DNA of 64,000 nt from Streptomyces sp. NBC_00341 (GTDB taxonomy: Bacteria > Actinomycetota > Actinomycetes > Streptomycetales > Streptomycetaceae): positions 310,001 through 374,000 of the forward strand of contig NZ_CP108002.1 in NCBI RefSeq assembly GCF_041435055.1, written 5' to 3'. A program made the translations under genes and the position numbers. Each line of letters starts with the position of its first letter. Positions within the stretch are counted from its first letter, which is position 1. The notes under the pieces are model-generated. The model had not been told where the DNA came from, searched no databases, and saw nothing but the letters and a program-made list of their open reading frames with translations. Positions 27,500 through 39,627 of the stretch are shown here, piece after piece.

Positions 27500-29479
27500 T
27501 TGTTGCTCTCGGCGACCCCGCCGACAGGCCCGCGCCCCGCACAGGAGGCCCGGCTGTACGAGGAGGCTGCCCGTCACCGCGGGCTGACCCCGCCCCGTAC
27601 GCACCCGCTGGCCAGCATCACCTGGCTGGGCCCCGCGGCGTCCAACCCGGCGCTGGCCTACCGGGTGGGCGGCGATCCGGCCCATCTGGCGGAGAGCCGG
27701 CGGTGGATCGAGGCCGCGGTGCGGCTGCCCCACTGGGGCAAGGCCCATATGCCGGACCACGATCTGGACGCCGGCTGGCTGCTGCACCACCTGGCCCTCG
27801 CGTACAAGTGGATCGGGGACGAGCTGCCGGACGGGGTACGGGCGCTGCTGCGGTACAAGCTGCTGCTCCAGGGGCGGCGGATGTACGAGTACGCGGTGGC
27901 GAGCGAGGGCAGCTGGTGGTCCTCCTCGTACTGGCAGAACCACAACTGGATCTGCTACGCGGGGCTGGCGACGGCCGGGTACGTGCTGGGCAAGGAGGAG
28001 TGGACCGAGCGCGCGAAGGACAACCTCGGGACCGTGCTCGACCTGATGCCGGAGGACGGCTCGCACGCGGAGGGCGTCGTGTACTGGCGCTACGGCGTGC
28101 CCTTCCTAGCCATCCACCTCGACCTCCTGAAGGAGGCCGAGGGCATCGACTGGTGGGACCGCGGCGGGTTCATGTCCCACACGTTCCGCTACCGGCTGCA
28201 CCAGACCGCGCCCGGCTTCGCGTTCAACGTCGACCACGGTGACTGCCACGACCGGCGCAGCGGCCACAGCGCCGGTCTGTACTACCGCCTCGGGGCGCAG
28301 TACGGCATCCCGGAGGCCCAGTGGATGGGTGATCTGGCCTCGGGCGAGCTGCTGTGGAAGGAGGCGGCCGAGAGCGGTGTGCGGCCGGGCATCCTGCCGG
28401 AGGCCTACCTCGAATACCTCTGGTACGACCCGTCCGTGGCGGCCGCGAGGCCCACCGAGACCCGGGCGTTCTTCCCGGACCTGGGGCTGCTGGCCGCGCG
28501 TACCGGATGGGACGAGGACGCCACCCTGGTCTCGTTCAAGGCGAGCCCCGGCGGGGGCCACCGGGCCTGGGAGACGGCCGCGAAACACCGGGCAGAGAAG
28601 GGCTGGGAGACCCTCAACCAGGGCCACCACCACCCCGATTCGGGCTCGTTCGTGCTGGTCTCGCAGGGCGCGTTCCTCGCGGTGGACGAGGGCTACAGCA
28701 ACCGCAAGAAGGCCGCGCACCACAATCTGCTGCTGGTGGACGGGCAGGGGTACGCGGACGAGGACCGGTACCACGTGTACCGCGACATCCCCTTCGAACG
28801 GCAGGCCAGGCAGCGCGATGTGCTGGTGTCCCCCGACTGCGGATGGGCGCACGCGACGGCGGAGATCGCCGCGATGTACGACCCCGCGCTCGGGGTGCGG
28901 AGGCTGGACCGGACGCTGGTGTTCACCCCGTCGGGCCGGCTGGTGCTGCTCGACCTCGCGGAGGCGGACGCGGCACGTGAGTGGACGTTCCTGCTCCAGA
29001 CCGACGGGCCCACACAGGCCCAGCCCGACGGCAGCCGGCTGATCCGGTCGGGGGACGCCTGCGCGCGGGTGCGGCAGTTCGCGCCCGCCGACGGCCGGAC
29101 CGTCAGCGAGGTCACCGAGGTGGTGGCCAATCCGACGTCCAGCACGCCGGAGCTCAGCCTCACCCGGACCCTGCACACGCTGCGTTCGACGACCGCCAGG
29201 TCCGCCGAGGGGCTGTTCCTCACGGCGATCGGCCCGCAGACGGGGGCGGACGCCGCTCAGGTCCCCTGTGCGGCGGGGCACGGGGTGACGTTCGGTACGG
29301 AGACCGTGCTGCTCTCCCCCGTCGCCCGCCGGATCCGTACCGAAGGCGTCGGCGCCGACGCCGCGGCCGTACTGCTCACCGCGGACGGCGCCCCGTACGT
29401 GGTGGCGGCCACCCGGCTCGAACTGGACGGCGAGGTCGTCCTCGACGTGGCGGAACCGTACACAGGAAAGGTCGGCTGA
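27500..29479 (+). CDS. Heparinase II/III-like protein 2
   Basis: 659 residues, same overall architecture as its neighbour but only distantly similar: alpha-helical N-terminus with WSSSYWQNHNWICYAGLA and EDGSHAEGVVYWRYG, then a beta-rich domain with NQGHHHPDSGSFVLVSQG. The TTG start is supported by GGAGG ending 9 nt before it. No export signal is seen. Two divergent members side by side suggest sequential cleavage of a mixed-linkage oligomer. Confidence 0.85.
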   Translation: MLLSATPPTGPRPAQEARLYEEAARHRGLTPPRTHPLASITWLGPAASNPALAYRVGGDPAHLAESRRWIEAAVRLPHWGKAHMPDHDLDAGWLLHHLALAYKWIGDELPDGVRALLRYKLLLQGRRMYEYAVASEGSWWSSSYWQNHNWICYAGLATAGYVLGKEEWTERAKDNLGTVLDLMPEDGSHAEGVVYWRYGVPFLAIHLDLLKEAEGIDWWDRGGFMSHTFRYRLHQTAPGFAFNVDHGDCHDRRSGHSAGLYYRLGAQYGIPEAQWMGDLASGELLWKEAAESGVRPGILPEAYLEYLWYDPSVAAARPTETRAFFPDLGLLAARTGWDEDATLVSFKASPGGGHRAWETAAKHRAEKGWETLNQGHHHPDSGSFVLVSQGAFLAVDEGYSNRKKAAHHNLLLVDGQGYADEDRYHVYRDIPFERQARQRDVLVSPDCGWAHATAEIAAMYDPALGVRRLDRTLVFTPSGRLVLLDLAEADAAREWTFLLQTDGPTQAQPDGSRLIRSGDACARVRQFAPADGRTVSEVTEVVANPTSSTPELSLTRTLHTLRSTTARSAEGLFLTAIGPQTGADAAQVPCAAGHGVTFGTETVLLSPVARRIRTEGVGADAAAVLLTADGAPYVVAATRLELDGEVVLDVAEPYTGKVG

Positions 29480-29482
29480 CCC

Positions 29483-30085
29483 ATGCAGGCAACTCTCTCG
29501 TCCAACTGGCCGACGCTGCTGCGGCGGCTGGAGTTCGTGGCCTACCCGGCCGCCGCCGGCGCCGCGTTCATCGTGCTGTCGCTGGGGGTGGTCACCTGGC
29601 TGCCCGCGCTCGCCGCGATGGCGCACGGTCTCCAGCGGTGGCGGGCCGAGGGAGACAGCCACTGCTTCGCCAACACCTTCGCGTCCTTCCCCCGGTACTG
29701 GCGCTCCCTGTGGCGGCACGGACTGGCCTCAACTGCGGCGGCCACCGTCCTGACCGCCAACATCGTCTACCTGCTGGGCCGTTCGGAGCCGTGGACGTTT
29801 GTGCTGCTCGCCGCCCAGGCGGGCATCGCGGCCGCCCTGGTCATCCACCACGTGGCGCTCGCGGCCGAGGCCGGCCGGACGCCCGGCGGGACCCTCCGCG
29901 ACTGGACCCGCCGCGCGCTGGCGCTCGGCTTCGGCTCGGCCGCCCGGGGCACCGCCCTGCTCGGTGCGGTGGTCTCCGCCGTACTGCTCTCTCTCGTCGT
30001 ACCGCTCGGGCCACTGCTTCTCGGCCCGAGCATCCCCGTACTGCTCGCTCTGTCCTTCGCTGATCCCAGGAGGCACACCTCATGA
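29483..30085 (+). CDS. DUF624 (YesL-like) membrane protein
   Basis: 200 residues with about five hydrophobic segments. LGVVTWLPALAAMAHGLQRW near residue 40 matches the DUF624/YesL pattern. This family is regularly encoded beside sugar ABC transporters and polysaccharide lyases; its biochemical role is not known. It starts 3 nt after the upstream stop and overlaps the next gene by 4 nt. Confidence 0.84.
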   Translation: MQATLSSNWPTLLRRLEFVAYPAAAGAAFIVLSLGVVTWLPALAAMAHGLQRWRAEGDSHCFANTFASFPRYWRSLWRHGLASTAAATVLTANIVYLLGRSEPWTFVLLAAQAGIAAALVIHHVALAAEAGRTPGGTLRDWTRRALALGFGSAARGTALLGAVVSAVLLSLVVPLGPLLLGPSIPVLLALSFADPRRHTS

Positions 30086-31161
30086 GCCACGCACTGCGCA
30101 CCACCCTCGTCGCCGCACTCGCGGTCGGTACCCCGCTCGCCCTCGCCCCGCCGTCGGTGGCCGCTACGACCGCCACCTCCTACTACGTGTCACCGTCCGG
30201 CAGCGACACCAACTCCGGTACGTCGGCGGGGTCCCCGTTCGCCACGATCCAGAAGGCCCTCGACCTGGCGCCAACGGGCGCGGTGGTCAACCTCGCCGCC
30301 GGCACGTACAAGCAGGACGTCGTCACCAAGCGCGCCGGGGTCACCCTCACCGGACCGTCGAACGCGGTGGTGAAGGGCGCCGGAGACACCCGGATCATCC
30401 AGGTGCAGCACGACTCGACGACGCTCAGCGGATTCACCGTGGACGGGCTGCACGGCTCGTCCACCGATGTGTCGGGGTACCGCCTCAAGCTCATCTATGT
30501 CATGAGCACGACTCCGGGGAACGGGGTGGGCGGTCTGCGCATCACCGATATGACCCTCAAGAACGCGGCGGACGAATGCCTGCGGGTGCGCTACCTGGTG
30601 ACCGGCGCCGAGATCTCCGGCAACACGATCACGGACTGCGGTGTCGCGGACTTCAAGTTCGGCGGCGGCGGCAAGAACGGCGAGGGGATCTACCTCGGCA
30701 CGGCCCCCGAGCAGCAGGGCGCGAACGGCGCCCCGGACGCGGCCCCCGACATCAGCCGCGACAACCGCATCCACCACAACACGATCGCTACCCGGGGCAA
30801 CGAGTGCGTCGACGTGAAGGAGAACTCGACCAACAACTACGTCGAGTACAACGACTGCAGCGAGCAGCAGGACCCCAGCTCCGGCGGGCTCGACGCACGC
30901 GGCAGCGGCAACATCTTCCGCTACAACACCATCCACGACAACGTCGGCTCGGGCATCCGGCTCGGCGGTGACACGGCGACCGACGGCACCGCGACCAGCA
31001 TCTACGGCAATACCATCACCGGCAACGCGGGCGGCGGCATCAAGTTCATGCGCACCCCGCAGGGCCCCGTCTGCACCAACACGATGAGCGGTAACACCGG
31101 TGGCGACGCGGTCGGCACCTACGGCAGCGAGTACGCCCCGACCGGCGCGTGCCCGCAGTGA
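30082..31161 (+). CDS. Secreted right-handed parallel beta-helix protein, candidate lyase
   Basis: 359 residues. A Sec signal (MSHALRTTLVAALAVGTPL, cleavage near ATTA) is followed by the DUF1565-like opening YYVSPSGSDTNSGTSAGSPF and many beta-helix turns with N-rich ladders such as NRIHHNTIATRGNECVDVKE. The fold is that of pectate lyases and related polysaccharide lyases. A catalytic set is not identifiable by eye, so it may be a lyase, hydrolase or binding protein. Its ATG overlaps the DUF624 stop. Confidence 0.84.
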   Translation: MSHALRTTLVAALAVGTPLALAPPSVAATTATSYYVSPSGSDTNSGTSAGSPFATIQKALDLAPTGAVVNLAAGTYKQDVVTKRAGVTLTGPSNAVVKGAGDTRIIQVQHDSTTLSGFTVDGLHGSSTDVSGYRLKLIYVMSTTPGNGVGGLRITDMTLKNAADECLRVRYLVTGAEISGNTITDCGVADFKFGGGGKNGEGIYLGTAPEQQGANGAPDAAPDISRDNRIHHNTIATRGNECVDVKENSTNNYVEYNDCSEQQDPSSGGLDARGSGNIFRYNTIHDNVGSGIRLGGDTATDGTATSIYGNTITGNAGGGIKFMRTPQGPVCTNTMSGNTGGDAVGTYGSEYAPTGACPQ

Positions 31162-32309
31162 GCGGCCGGGGGCCCGCGAGACGCGGGGTACTGACGGCCG
31201 CGGCCGGACTGGCCGTCGTCGCGGTGGCGGCGCCGGGTGCGCACGCCGCCGAAGGCACGGGCGGGGACGCGCGCCGCTCACGCTGGACGACCTCCTGGGC
31301 AACGGCTCAGACCGCGCCGACCGACACCGACCCGGTGGCGAGCGCCGGGCTGACCGGCGGCACGTTCACCGCGCACGTGCGGCTGTCTGCGGGCGGGCAG
31401 GTGCGGCTGCGCTACGGGCACGCCTTCGGCACGGTACCCGTACTCATCGGCCCGGTGACGGCGGGCGGCAGGCCCGTGACGTTCGGCGGGCAGCGGCAGG
31501 CGTGGCTCGCCGCGGGCGCCTCGCTGACCAGTGACGCGGTCGCCGGACTGCGGGCAGCGGAGGGCTCCCTGCTGACCGTGCGTACCGAACTGCCCGGCCC
31601 CACCGGGCCGTTGTCCTTCCACCGCAACACCCATGCCTCGCACGACGTCGACGGGGAGCGCACCACTTCGGTGTACCTGCTGACCGGCGTGGAGGTGACG
31701 GGCGCGCACGGGCCGGTGGTCGCGGTGCTCGGTGACTCCATCGCGGAGGGCGTCGGCACGCCGGACGACTCCGGTCTGCGCTGGCCGGACCAGCTCGCCC
31801 GGCGGCTGCCCGGCTCCGCGGTCGCGGATCTCGGGATCAGCGGCAACCGGGTGCTGCTGGACGACGCCCGGTTCGGCCCCGGCGGACAGGCCAGGTTCGA
31901 CCGCGATGTGCTGTCGCTCCCCGGGCTGCGGACCGTCCTGGTCCACCTCGGCGTCAACGACCTCCAGCAGCCGCCGAGCCAGACGGACCCCGCGCTCGTC
32001 CTGGCCGGCTACCGGCAGCTGGTGCTGCGCTCACGGGACGCCGGGCTGCGGGCGGTTGGCGCGACCATCGCCCCGTTCGGGGGCTGGACCCGCTGGACGC
32101 CCGAGCTGGAGACGGTGCGGCTGCGGATCAACGCTGCGGTGCGGACCGGCCGCGTCTTCGACGCCGTGGCCGACTTCGACGCGGCGCTGCGTGACCCGGA
32201 CCACCCGGAGCGGCTGCGGACCGCGTACGACAGCGGCGACGGGCTCCACCCCAACCCTTCCGGCCATGCGGCGCTCGCCGCGGCCGTCGACCGCCGACAC
32301 CTTCTGTGA
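31149..32309 (+). CDS. Secreted SGNH/GDSL esterase
   Basis: 386 residues with an N-terminal twin-arginine-like segment RRGVLTAAAGLAVVAV and Ala-X-Ala cleavage. SGNH blocks are complete: block I VVAVLGDSIAEGVG, block II ISGNRVLL (Gly/Asn), block III VHLGVNDLQQ and block V DGLHPNPSGHAAL. It probably removes acyl groups from the polymer in concert with the CE7 esterase. The GTG start overlaps the beta-helix gene by 13 nt; GTG 31158 is an alternative. Confidence 0.9.
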   Translation: MPAVSGRGPARRGVLTAAAGLAVVAVAAPGAHAAEGTGGDARRSRWTTSWATAQTAPTDTDPVASAGLTGGTFTAHVRLSAGGQVRLRYGHAFGTVPVLIGPVTAGGRPVTFGGQRQAWLAAGASLTSDAVAGLRAAEGSLLTVRTELPGPTGPLSFHRNTHASHDVDGERTTSVYLLTGVEVTGAHGPVVAVLGDSIAEGVGTPDDSGLRWPDQLARRLPGSAVADLGISGNRVLLDDARFGPGGQARFDRDVLSLPGLRTVLVHLGVNDLQQPPSQTDPALVLAGYRQLVLRSRDAGLRAVGATIAPFGGWTRWTPELETVRLRINAAVRTGRVFDAVADFDAALRDPDHPERLRTAYDSGDGLHPNPSGHAALAAAVDRRHLL

Positions 32310-32319
32310 GGGCAGCGCC

Positions 32320-34752
32320 ATGAACCCAGGCACCACCCCCGGCACCAACGGCACCACCACCCGCCGCACCGTCCTGGCGGGCGCGGCGGCCCTCGGCGCG
32401 GCGGTCGCCCTGCCGCTCGTGCTCCCGGCGTCCGGGGCACAGGCCGCCGCAGCGGACCCGGTCGACGACGCCGCCTCGCTGCGCACCCGGTGGCACACCC
32501 TGTTGACCGGCGGCCCCGGTCTCGACCTGACGGACCCGCAGATCGCCGCCGCCGTGGCCCGGACCGGCAAGGCCGCGACGACCTCCGCCAAGGGGCTGGA
32601 CCCCTCGCGTACCGACGGGCTGTTCCCGGACCTGACCAGCACCACGCTCTCCAACCACGTCACCACCTCGTTCAAGCGGCTCGCCACGGTCGCGACCGCC
32701 TGGGCCGTACCCGGCACCCCGCAGTACGGCGACACCGCGTTGCGCGATCTGCTGCTGGCGGGCATCGACTGGATGCTGACCAACCGCTACGGCCCCGAGC
32801 ACACCCGGTTCGACAACGACTGGGACTGGGAGATCGGCTCCGCGCTCGCGCTCAACGACGCGACGGTGCTGCTGTACGACGCGCTGGGCGCCGAGCGGCT
32901 CGCCCGGATCACCGCGGCCGTCCTGCACTACACGCCCGACCCGAACCTGTGGCGGGCCGACCGGCAGATCGCGACCGGCGCCAACCGGGTGTGGATCTCC
33001 ACCGTCGTCGCCGTGAACGCGGTGCTGCGCGACAGCGGGGACGACCTGGCCCGGGTCCGTGACGCTCTTTCGGACGTCGAGGGTTCGGGCGCCAACAGCG
33101 TCCTCGCGTACAACGACGCGAGCGCGGCGGCCGAGGGAACCGGCGAGGGCTTCTACTCCGACGGCTCCTTCCTCCAGCACTACAAGCACCCGTACAACGG
33201 CGGCTACGGCAAGGAGCTGCTCAACAACCTCTCGCGGCTGCTGAACCTGCTGGCCGGTACGGCGTGGACGGTCACCGATCCCGACCTGGACAACGTGCGC
33301 GGCTGGGTCGACGAGGGCTTCGATCCGCTGCTGGCACGCGGTGACGTGATGGCGTCGGTGTGCGGGCGCGAGATCGCCCGCCCGAGCAAGCAGGGCCACG
33401 TCTCGGCGCAGACGGTCATCGAGGCGGTGGTCCGGCTGATCCCGGGCTTCCCCGGCGAGACCGCGGACCGGTTCACCGCCCTGGTCAAGCAGTGGATCGC
33501 CGAGGACACCTACCGGGACTTCCTCGCCGTCACCGACCTCGCCTCGCTCGTCGCCGCCCGGCAGGTCATGGCCTCTTCCGTACCGGCGCGCGGTCCGCTG
33601 GTCGCCCACAAGCAGCACCCCAGAATGGACAAGGCGGCCCACCACCGCCCCTCGTTCGCGCTCGGCATCTCCGCGTACTCGTCCCGGATCTACAACTACG
33701 AGTCGATCCAGAACGAGAACCTGCACGCCTGGCACCTCTCCGACGGCATGGTGCTCCTCTACACGGACGACCTCGGCCACTACAGCGAGGACTACTGGCC
33801 GACGGTCGACCCGGCGCGGCTGCCCGGCACCACGGTCATCGCGGGCCGGCCCGCCGACGCCGCGGGGCAGCGCACCACCAGCACCGCCGACTGGGCGGGC
33901 GGCGCCGCGCTGCCGGGCACGACGCTCGGCGCGTACGGCATGGAGCTCCGGGCGTTCGGCAGTTCGCTGCAGGGCCTGAAGAGCTGGTTCTGCCTGGACG
34001 ACGTCATCGCGTGCGTCGGTTCCGGCATCACCGCCGACGCCGGTACGGCCGAGACGGTCGTGGAGAACCGCAAGCTGCGCGACCCGGCGGCGGCCCTGCT
34101 CGTGAACGGCGAGGCCGCCCCCTCCGACACCGGCTGGTCGGCGCGGCTGGACGGGGTGCGGTGGCTGCACGTCGCCGGGACCGGCGGATACGTCTTCCCG
34201 GAGCCCGTCACCGTGCACGGACTGCGCGAGGACCGGACCGCGACCTGGCGCGAGATCAACCTCAAGTACGGCACGGACACCTCCGTCACCCGCCCCTATC
34301 TGACGCTGTGGCAGGACCACGGAACCGCACCGGGCGGGGCCGGCTACTTCTGGCTGCAGGCCCCGGCTGCGTCCGCGGAGCGCACGAAGCAGTGGTCGTC
34401 CGCGCCCCCGGTGACCCTGGTCGCGGACTCCACCGCCGTGCACGCGGTACGCCGCGGCGCGGACGGACTGCTCGCCGCGAACTTCTGGGCGGCGGGCACC
34501 GCCCAGGAACTCACCGCGGACGGTCCGGCCTCGGTCCTGGTCAGGCCCGAGGGGAAGACGGTGACCGTCTCCCTCTCCGACCCGACCCAGCTGCGGTCCT
34601 CCGTCGTGCTGGACCTGGCGCTGCGGGGGCTGACCGTGGTCTCCGCAGAGCCGGGTGTGAGCGCCGCACCGTCCGGCAGCGGCATCCGGATCACCGCCGA
34701 CACCGCCGGACGCCACGGCGCAACCCTCAACCTCACCCTGAAGAGGAGCTAG
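32320..34752 (+). CDS. Polysaccharide lyase family 8 (hyaluronate/chondroitin/xanthan lyase type)
   Basis: 810 residues from ATG 32320. A Tat-type signal (TTRRTVLAGAAALGAAVALP) precedes an alpha/alpha-toroid and three beta-domains. The PL8 catalytic triad can be placed as Asn222 in TGANRVW, His287 in SFLQHYKHPY and Tyr296 in NGGYGKEL. The nine-residue His-Tyr spacing equals that of pneumococcal hyaluronate lyase (His399/Tyr408). PL8 enzymes cleave glycosaminoglycans or side chains of xanthan by beta-elimination; which one is not decidable. This is the clearest extracellular depolymerase of the operon. Confidence 0.92.
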   Translation: MNPGTTPGTNGTTTRRTVLAGAAALGAAVALPLVLPASGAQAAAADPVDDAASLRTRWHTLLTGGPGLDLTDPQIAAAVARTGKAATTSAKGLDPSRTDGLFPDLTSTTLSNHVTTSFKRLATVATAWAVPGTPQYGDTALRDLLLAGIDWMLTNRYGPEHTRFDNDWDWEIGSALALNDATVLLYDALGAERLARITAAVLHYTPDPNLWRADRQIATGANRVWISTVVAVNAVLRDSGDDLARVRDALSDVEGSGANSVLAYNDASAAAEGTGEGFYSDGSFLQHYKHPYNGGYGKELLNNLSRLLNLLAGTAWTVTDPDLDNVRGWVDEGFDPLLARGDVMASVCGREIARPSKQGHVSAQTVIEAVVRLIPGFPGETADRFTALVKQWIAEDTYRDFLAVTDLASLVAARQVMASSVPARGPLVAHKQHPRMDKAAHHRPSFALGISAYSSRIYNYESIQNENLHAWHLSDGMVLLYTDDLGHYSEDYWPTVDPARLPGTTVIAGRPADAAGQRTTSTADWAGGAALPGTTLGAYGMELRAFGSSLQGLKSWFCLDDVIACVGSGITADAGTAETVVENRKLRDPAAALLVNGEAAPSDTGWSARLDGVRWLHVAGTGGYVFPEPVTVHGLREDRTATWREINLKYGTDTSVTRPYLTLWQDHGTAPGGAGYFWLQAPAASAERTKQWSSAPPVTLVADSTAVHAVRRGADGLLAANFWAAGTAQELTADGPASVLVRPEGKTVTVSLSDPTQLRSSVVLDLALRGLTVVSAEPGVSAAPSGSGIRITADTAGRHGATLNLTLKRS

Positions 34753-34756
34753 ACCC

Positions 34757-35731
34757 TTGCTGTTCGACATGCCACTGGACCGGCTGCGCGACTACCGGCC
34801 GGAGCCGGAGGAGCCGGCCGACTTCGACGCCTTCTGGGAGAAGACCCTCACCGAGACGTCCAGGCACGAACTGGACGCCGAGTTCGTCCCGTACGACGCC
34901 GGATTCGCCACCGTCGACGTCTTCGACGTGACGTTCAACGGCTGGGGCGGACAGCCGGTGAAGGCGTGGCTGATGCTGCCCAGGGCCCGCTCCGGTCCGC
35001 TGCCCGCCGTGGTGCAGTACATCGGCTACAACGGCGGCCGGGGCATCCCGTACTCCTGGCTCACCTGGAGCGCGCTCGGCTACGCGCACCTGATCATGGA
35101 CAACCGGGGTCAGGGCGGCGGCGGCAAGAACACCGCCGACACCGTGGACATCGGGCCCGACGGCAACGGCTCCTCCTCCCCCGGCTTCCTGACCCGGGGC
35201 ATCGAGGACCCCTACCGGCACTACTACCGCCGGCTCATCACGGACGCGGTGCGGGCGGTCGACGCCGTGAAGGCGCACGACGCGGTGGACGCCTCACGCG
35301 TCGCGGTGCTGGGCGGCAGCCAGGGCGGCGGCCTCGCGCTCGCCGTGGCCGGGCTGCGGGACGATGTCGTGGCGACCGTCGCCGATGTGCCGTTCCTCTG
35401 CCACTACCGGCGCGCCTCGCAGATCACGGACGCGGGTCCGTACGCGGAGATCGCGCGCTGGCTGTCCGGGCACCGGTTCCGGATCGACGAGGCGATGGAG
35501 ACCCTGTCCTACTTCGACGGGGTGAACTTCGCGGCGCGGGCCACCGCCCCGGCGTGGTTCTCGGTGGGCCTGATGGACAAGGTCTGCCCGTCGTCCACGG
35601 TGTTCGCCGCCTACCACCGCTACGCGGGCCCGGCCGAGATCGAGGTGTTCACGTACAACGGCCACGAGGGCGGCGCGGAGTACGACCTGCCGCGCAAGAT
35701 CGCGGCCCTGCGCGGCGCGTTCGGGCGGTAG
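34757..35731 (+). CDS. Acetyl xylan/cephalosporin-C esterase family (CE7)
   Basis: 324 residues, alpha/beta-hydrolase of CE7, which deacetylates short oligosaccharides in the cytoplasm. Family marks: start MLFDMPLDRLRDYRPEPEEP, MDNRGQGGGG, nucleophile in GGSQGGGLAL and the C-terminal histidine in YNGHEGG. TTG start is supported by GGAG 8 nt upstream; ATG 34769 is possible but poorly spaced. No signal peptide. Final gene of the operon; its stop lies 9 nt from the convergent CrtI-like gene. Confidence 0.9.
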   Translation: MLFDMPLDRLRDYRPEPEEPADFDAFWEKTLTETSRHELDAEFVPYDAGFATVDVFDVTFNGWGGQPVKAWLMLPRARSGPLPAVVQYIGYNGGRGIPYSWLTWSALGYAHLIMDNRGQGGGGKNTADTVDIGPDGNGSSSPGFLTRGIEDPYRHYYRRLITDAVRAVDAVKAHDAVDASRVAVLGGSQGGGLALAVAGLRDDVVATVADVPFLCHYRRASQITDAGPYAEIARWLSGHRFRIDEAMETLSYFDGVNFAARATAPAWFSVGLMDKVCPSSTVFAAYHRYAGPAEIEVFTYNGHEGGAEYDLPRKIAALRGAFGR

Positions 35732-35740
35732 CGCTACCGG

Positions 35741-37285
35741 TCACCGGCCCAGCGCCGCCATCGCGGCGTTGTGGCCGGGCACCCCGCTGACACCGCCACC
35801 GCGCACCGCACCGGCCCCGCACAGCAGGATGTTGGGGTGCGCGGTCTCCACGCCCCAGCGGCCGGTCGCCTCCGTGGCGTACGGGAAGGCGAGGTCCCGG
35901 TGGAAGATGTGGCCGCCGGGCAGCCGCAGCTCCTGTTCCAGGTCCAGCGGGGTCTTCGCCTCGATGCAGGGCTCGCCGTTCCCGTCGAGGGCCAGGCAGT
36001 CCGCGAGCGGCTCCTCCAGGTGCGCGTCGAGTTCGGCGAGTGTCGCCTTGAGCAGGGCCGCGCGTGTCGCCCCGTTGTCCGCGGCGAAGAGCCTGGCCGG
36101 GGTGTGCAGGCCGAAGAGGGTCAGGGTCTGGTAGCCGCGGGCGGCGAGATCCGGGCCGAGGATCGAGGGGTCCGACAGCGAGTGGCAGTAGATCTCGGAC
36201 GGCGGGGCGGCGGGCAGCCGGCCCGCCGCCGCGTCCCGGTAGGCGTCGGCCAGCTGCCCGTACCCCTCCGCGATGTGGAAGGTCCCGGCGAACGCCTCAC
36301 GCGGGTCCACCGAGCGGTCGCGCAGCCGGGGCAGCCGGGTGAGCAGCATGTTCACCTTCAGCTGGGCGCCCTCTGCGGGCTCCGGCGGTTCGTCCCCGAG
36401 GAGGGCCGCGAGTGCCTGGGGCGAGGCGTTGACCAGGACGCGGCGCGCGCCGACGGTCCGCTCACCGCCGTCCGTTCTCACCGTCACCTCGGCGTGCGTC
36501 CCGTCGGTGTCGATGCGGACCGCCTCGTGGCCGGTGCGGATGTGGGCCCCGGCCGCGCGCGCCGCCGCCGCGAGGGCGTCGGTGAGCGCGCCCATGCCGC
36601 CGACCGGCACGTCCCAGTCTCCGGTGCCGCCGCCGATGACGTGGTAGAGGAAGCAGCGGTTCTGGACCAGTGAGGGGTCGTGCGCGTCTGCGAAGGTGCC
36701 GATCAGCGCGTCGGTGAGCACGACGCCGCGTACGAGGTCGTCGTCGAAGTTCTCCTCGACGGCGACGCCGATGGGCTCCTCGAAGAGCATCCGCCAGGCG
36801 TCCGCGTCACCGATCCGCTCCCGCAGCGCGTCGCGGGCCGGCAGCGGCTCCGTGAGGGTGGGAAAGACCCGCTCGGCGACCTGCCCGGTACGGCGGTAGA
36901 ACCGCTGCCACGCCGCGTACTCCCGGTCCGATCCGGTGAGCGCGGCGAAGGACTCACGGGTGCCGTCGCCGCCGACGAGCAGCCCGGTGGCGCGCCCGTC
37001 GCGGACGGCCGGGGTGTACGAGGAGACGGTCCGTCTGCGTACGGCGAAGTCGAGGCCGAGCTCCGAGACGATCTTCGGCGGCAGCAGGGACACCAGGTAC
37101 GAATAGCGCGACAGCCGGGCGTCGACGCCCGCGAAGGGCCGGGTCGAGACGGCCGCTCCCCCGGTGGTGTCCAGGCGTTCCAGGACCAGGACGGACTGCC
37201 CCGACCGGGCGAGGTAGGCGGCGGCGACGAGACCGTTGTGGCCACCGCCCACGATGACTGCGTCATAGCTGTCGGGTACGGGCAT
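35741..37285 (-). CDS. CrtI/phytoene-desaturase-like FAD oxidoreductase
   Basis: 514 residues. The N-terminal Rossmann motif DAVIVGGGHNGLVAAAYLARSG binds FAD; the C-terminal part ends ILLCGAGAVRGGGVSGVPGHNAA, as in bacterial carotenoid desaturase/isomerase relatives. No carotenoid genes are adjacent, and this sub-branch (human PYROXD2-like) is common in actinomycetes without a known substrate. ATG 37285 is preferred over a GTG 15 nt further up. Confidence 0.88.
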   Translation of the reverse strand: MPVPDSYDAVIVGGGHNGLVAAAYLARSGQSVLVLERLDTTGGAAVSTRPFAGVDARLSRYSYLVSLLPPKIVSELGLDFAVRRRTVSSYTPAVRDGRATGLLVGGDGTRESFAALTGSDREYAAWQRFYRRTGQVAERVFPTLTEPLPARDALRERIGDADAWRMLFEEPIGVAVEENFDDDLVRGVVLTDALIGTFADAHDPSLVQNRCFLYHVIGGGTGDWDVPVGGMGALTDALAAAARAAGAHIRTGHEAVRIDTDGTHAEVTVRTDGGERTVGARRVLVNASPQALAALLGDEPPEPAEGAQLKVNMLLTRLPRLRDRSVDPREAFAGTFHIAEGYGQLADAYRDAAAGRLPAAPPSEIYCHSLSDPSILGPDLAARGYQTLTLFGLHTPARLFAADNGATRAALLKATLAELDAHLEEPLADCLALDGNGEPCIEAKTPLDLEQELRLPGGHIFHRDLAFPYATEATGRWGVETAHPNILLCGAGAVRGGGVSGVPGHNAAMAALGR

Positions 37286-37342
37286 GGCTCTTGGTAGCAC
37301 GGACGACGGCCGCGGGCCAGAGCGGGCGCCGGGGCGGTGCGG

Positions 37343-39610
<2,268 letters not shown>

Positions 39611-39627
39611 CCCCGCTGTCGCCCCCG

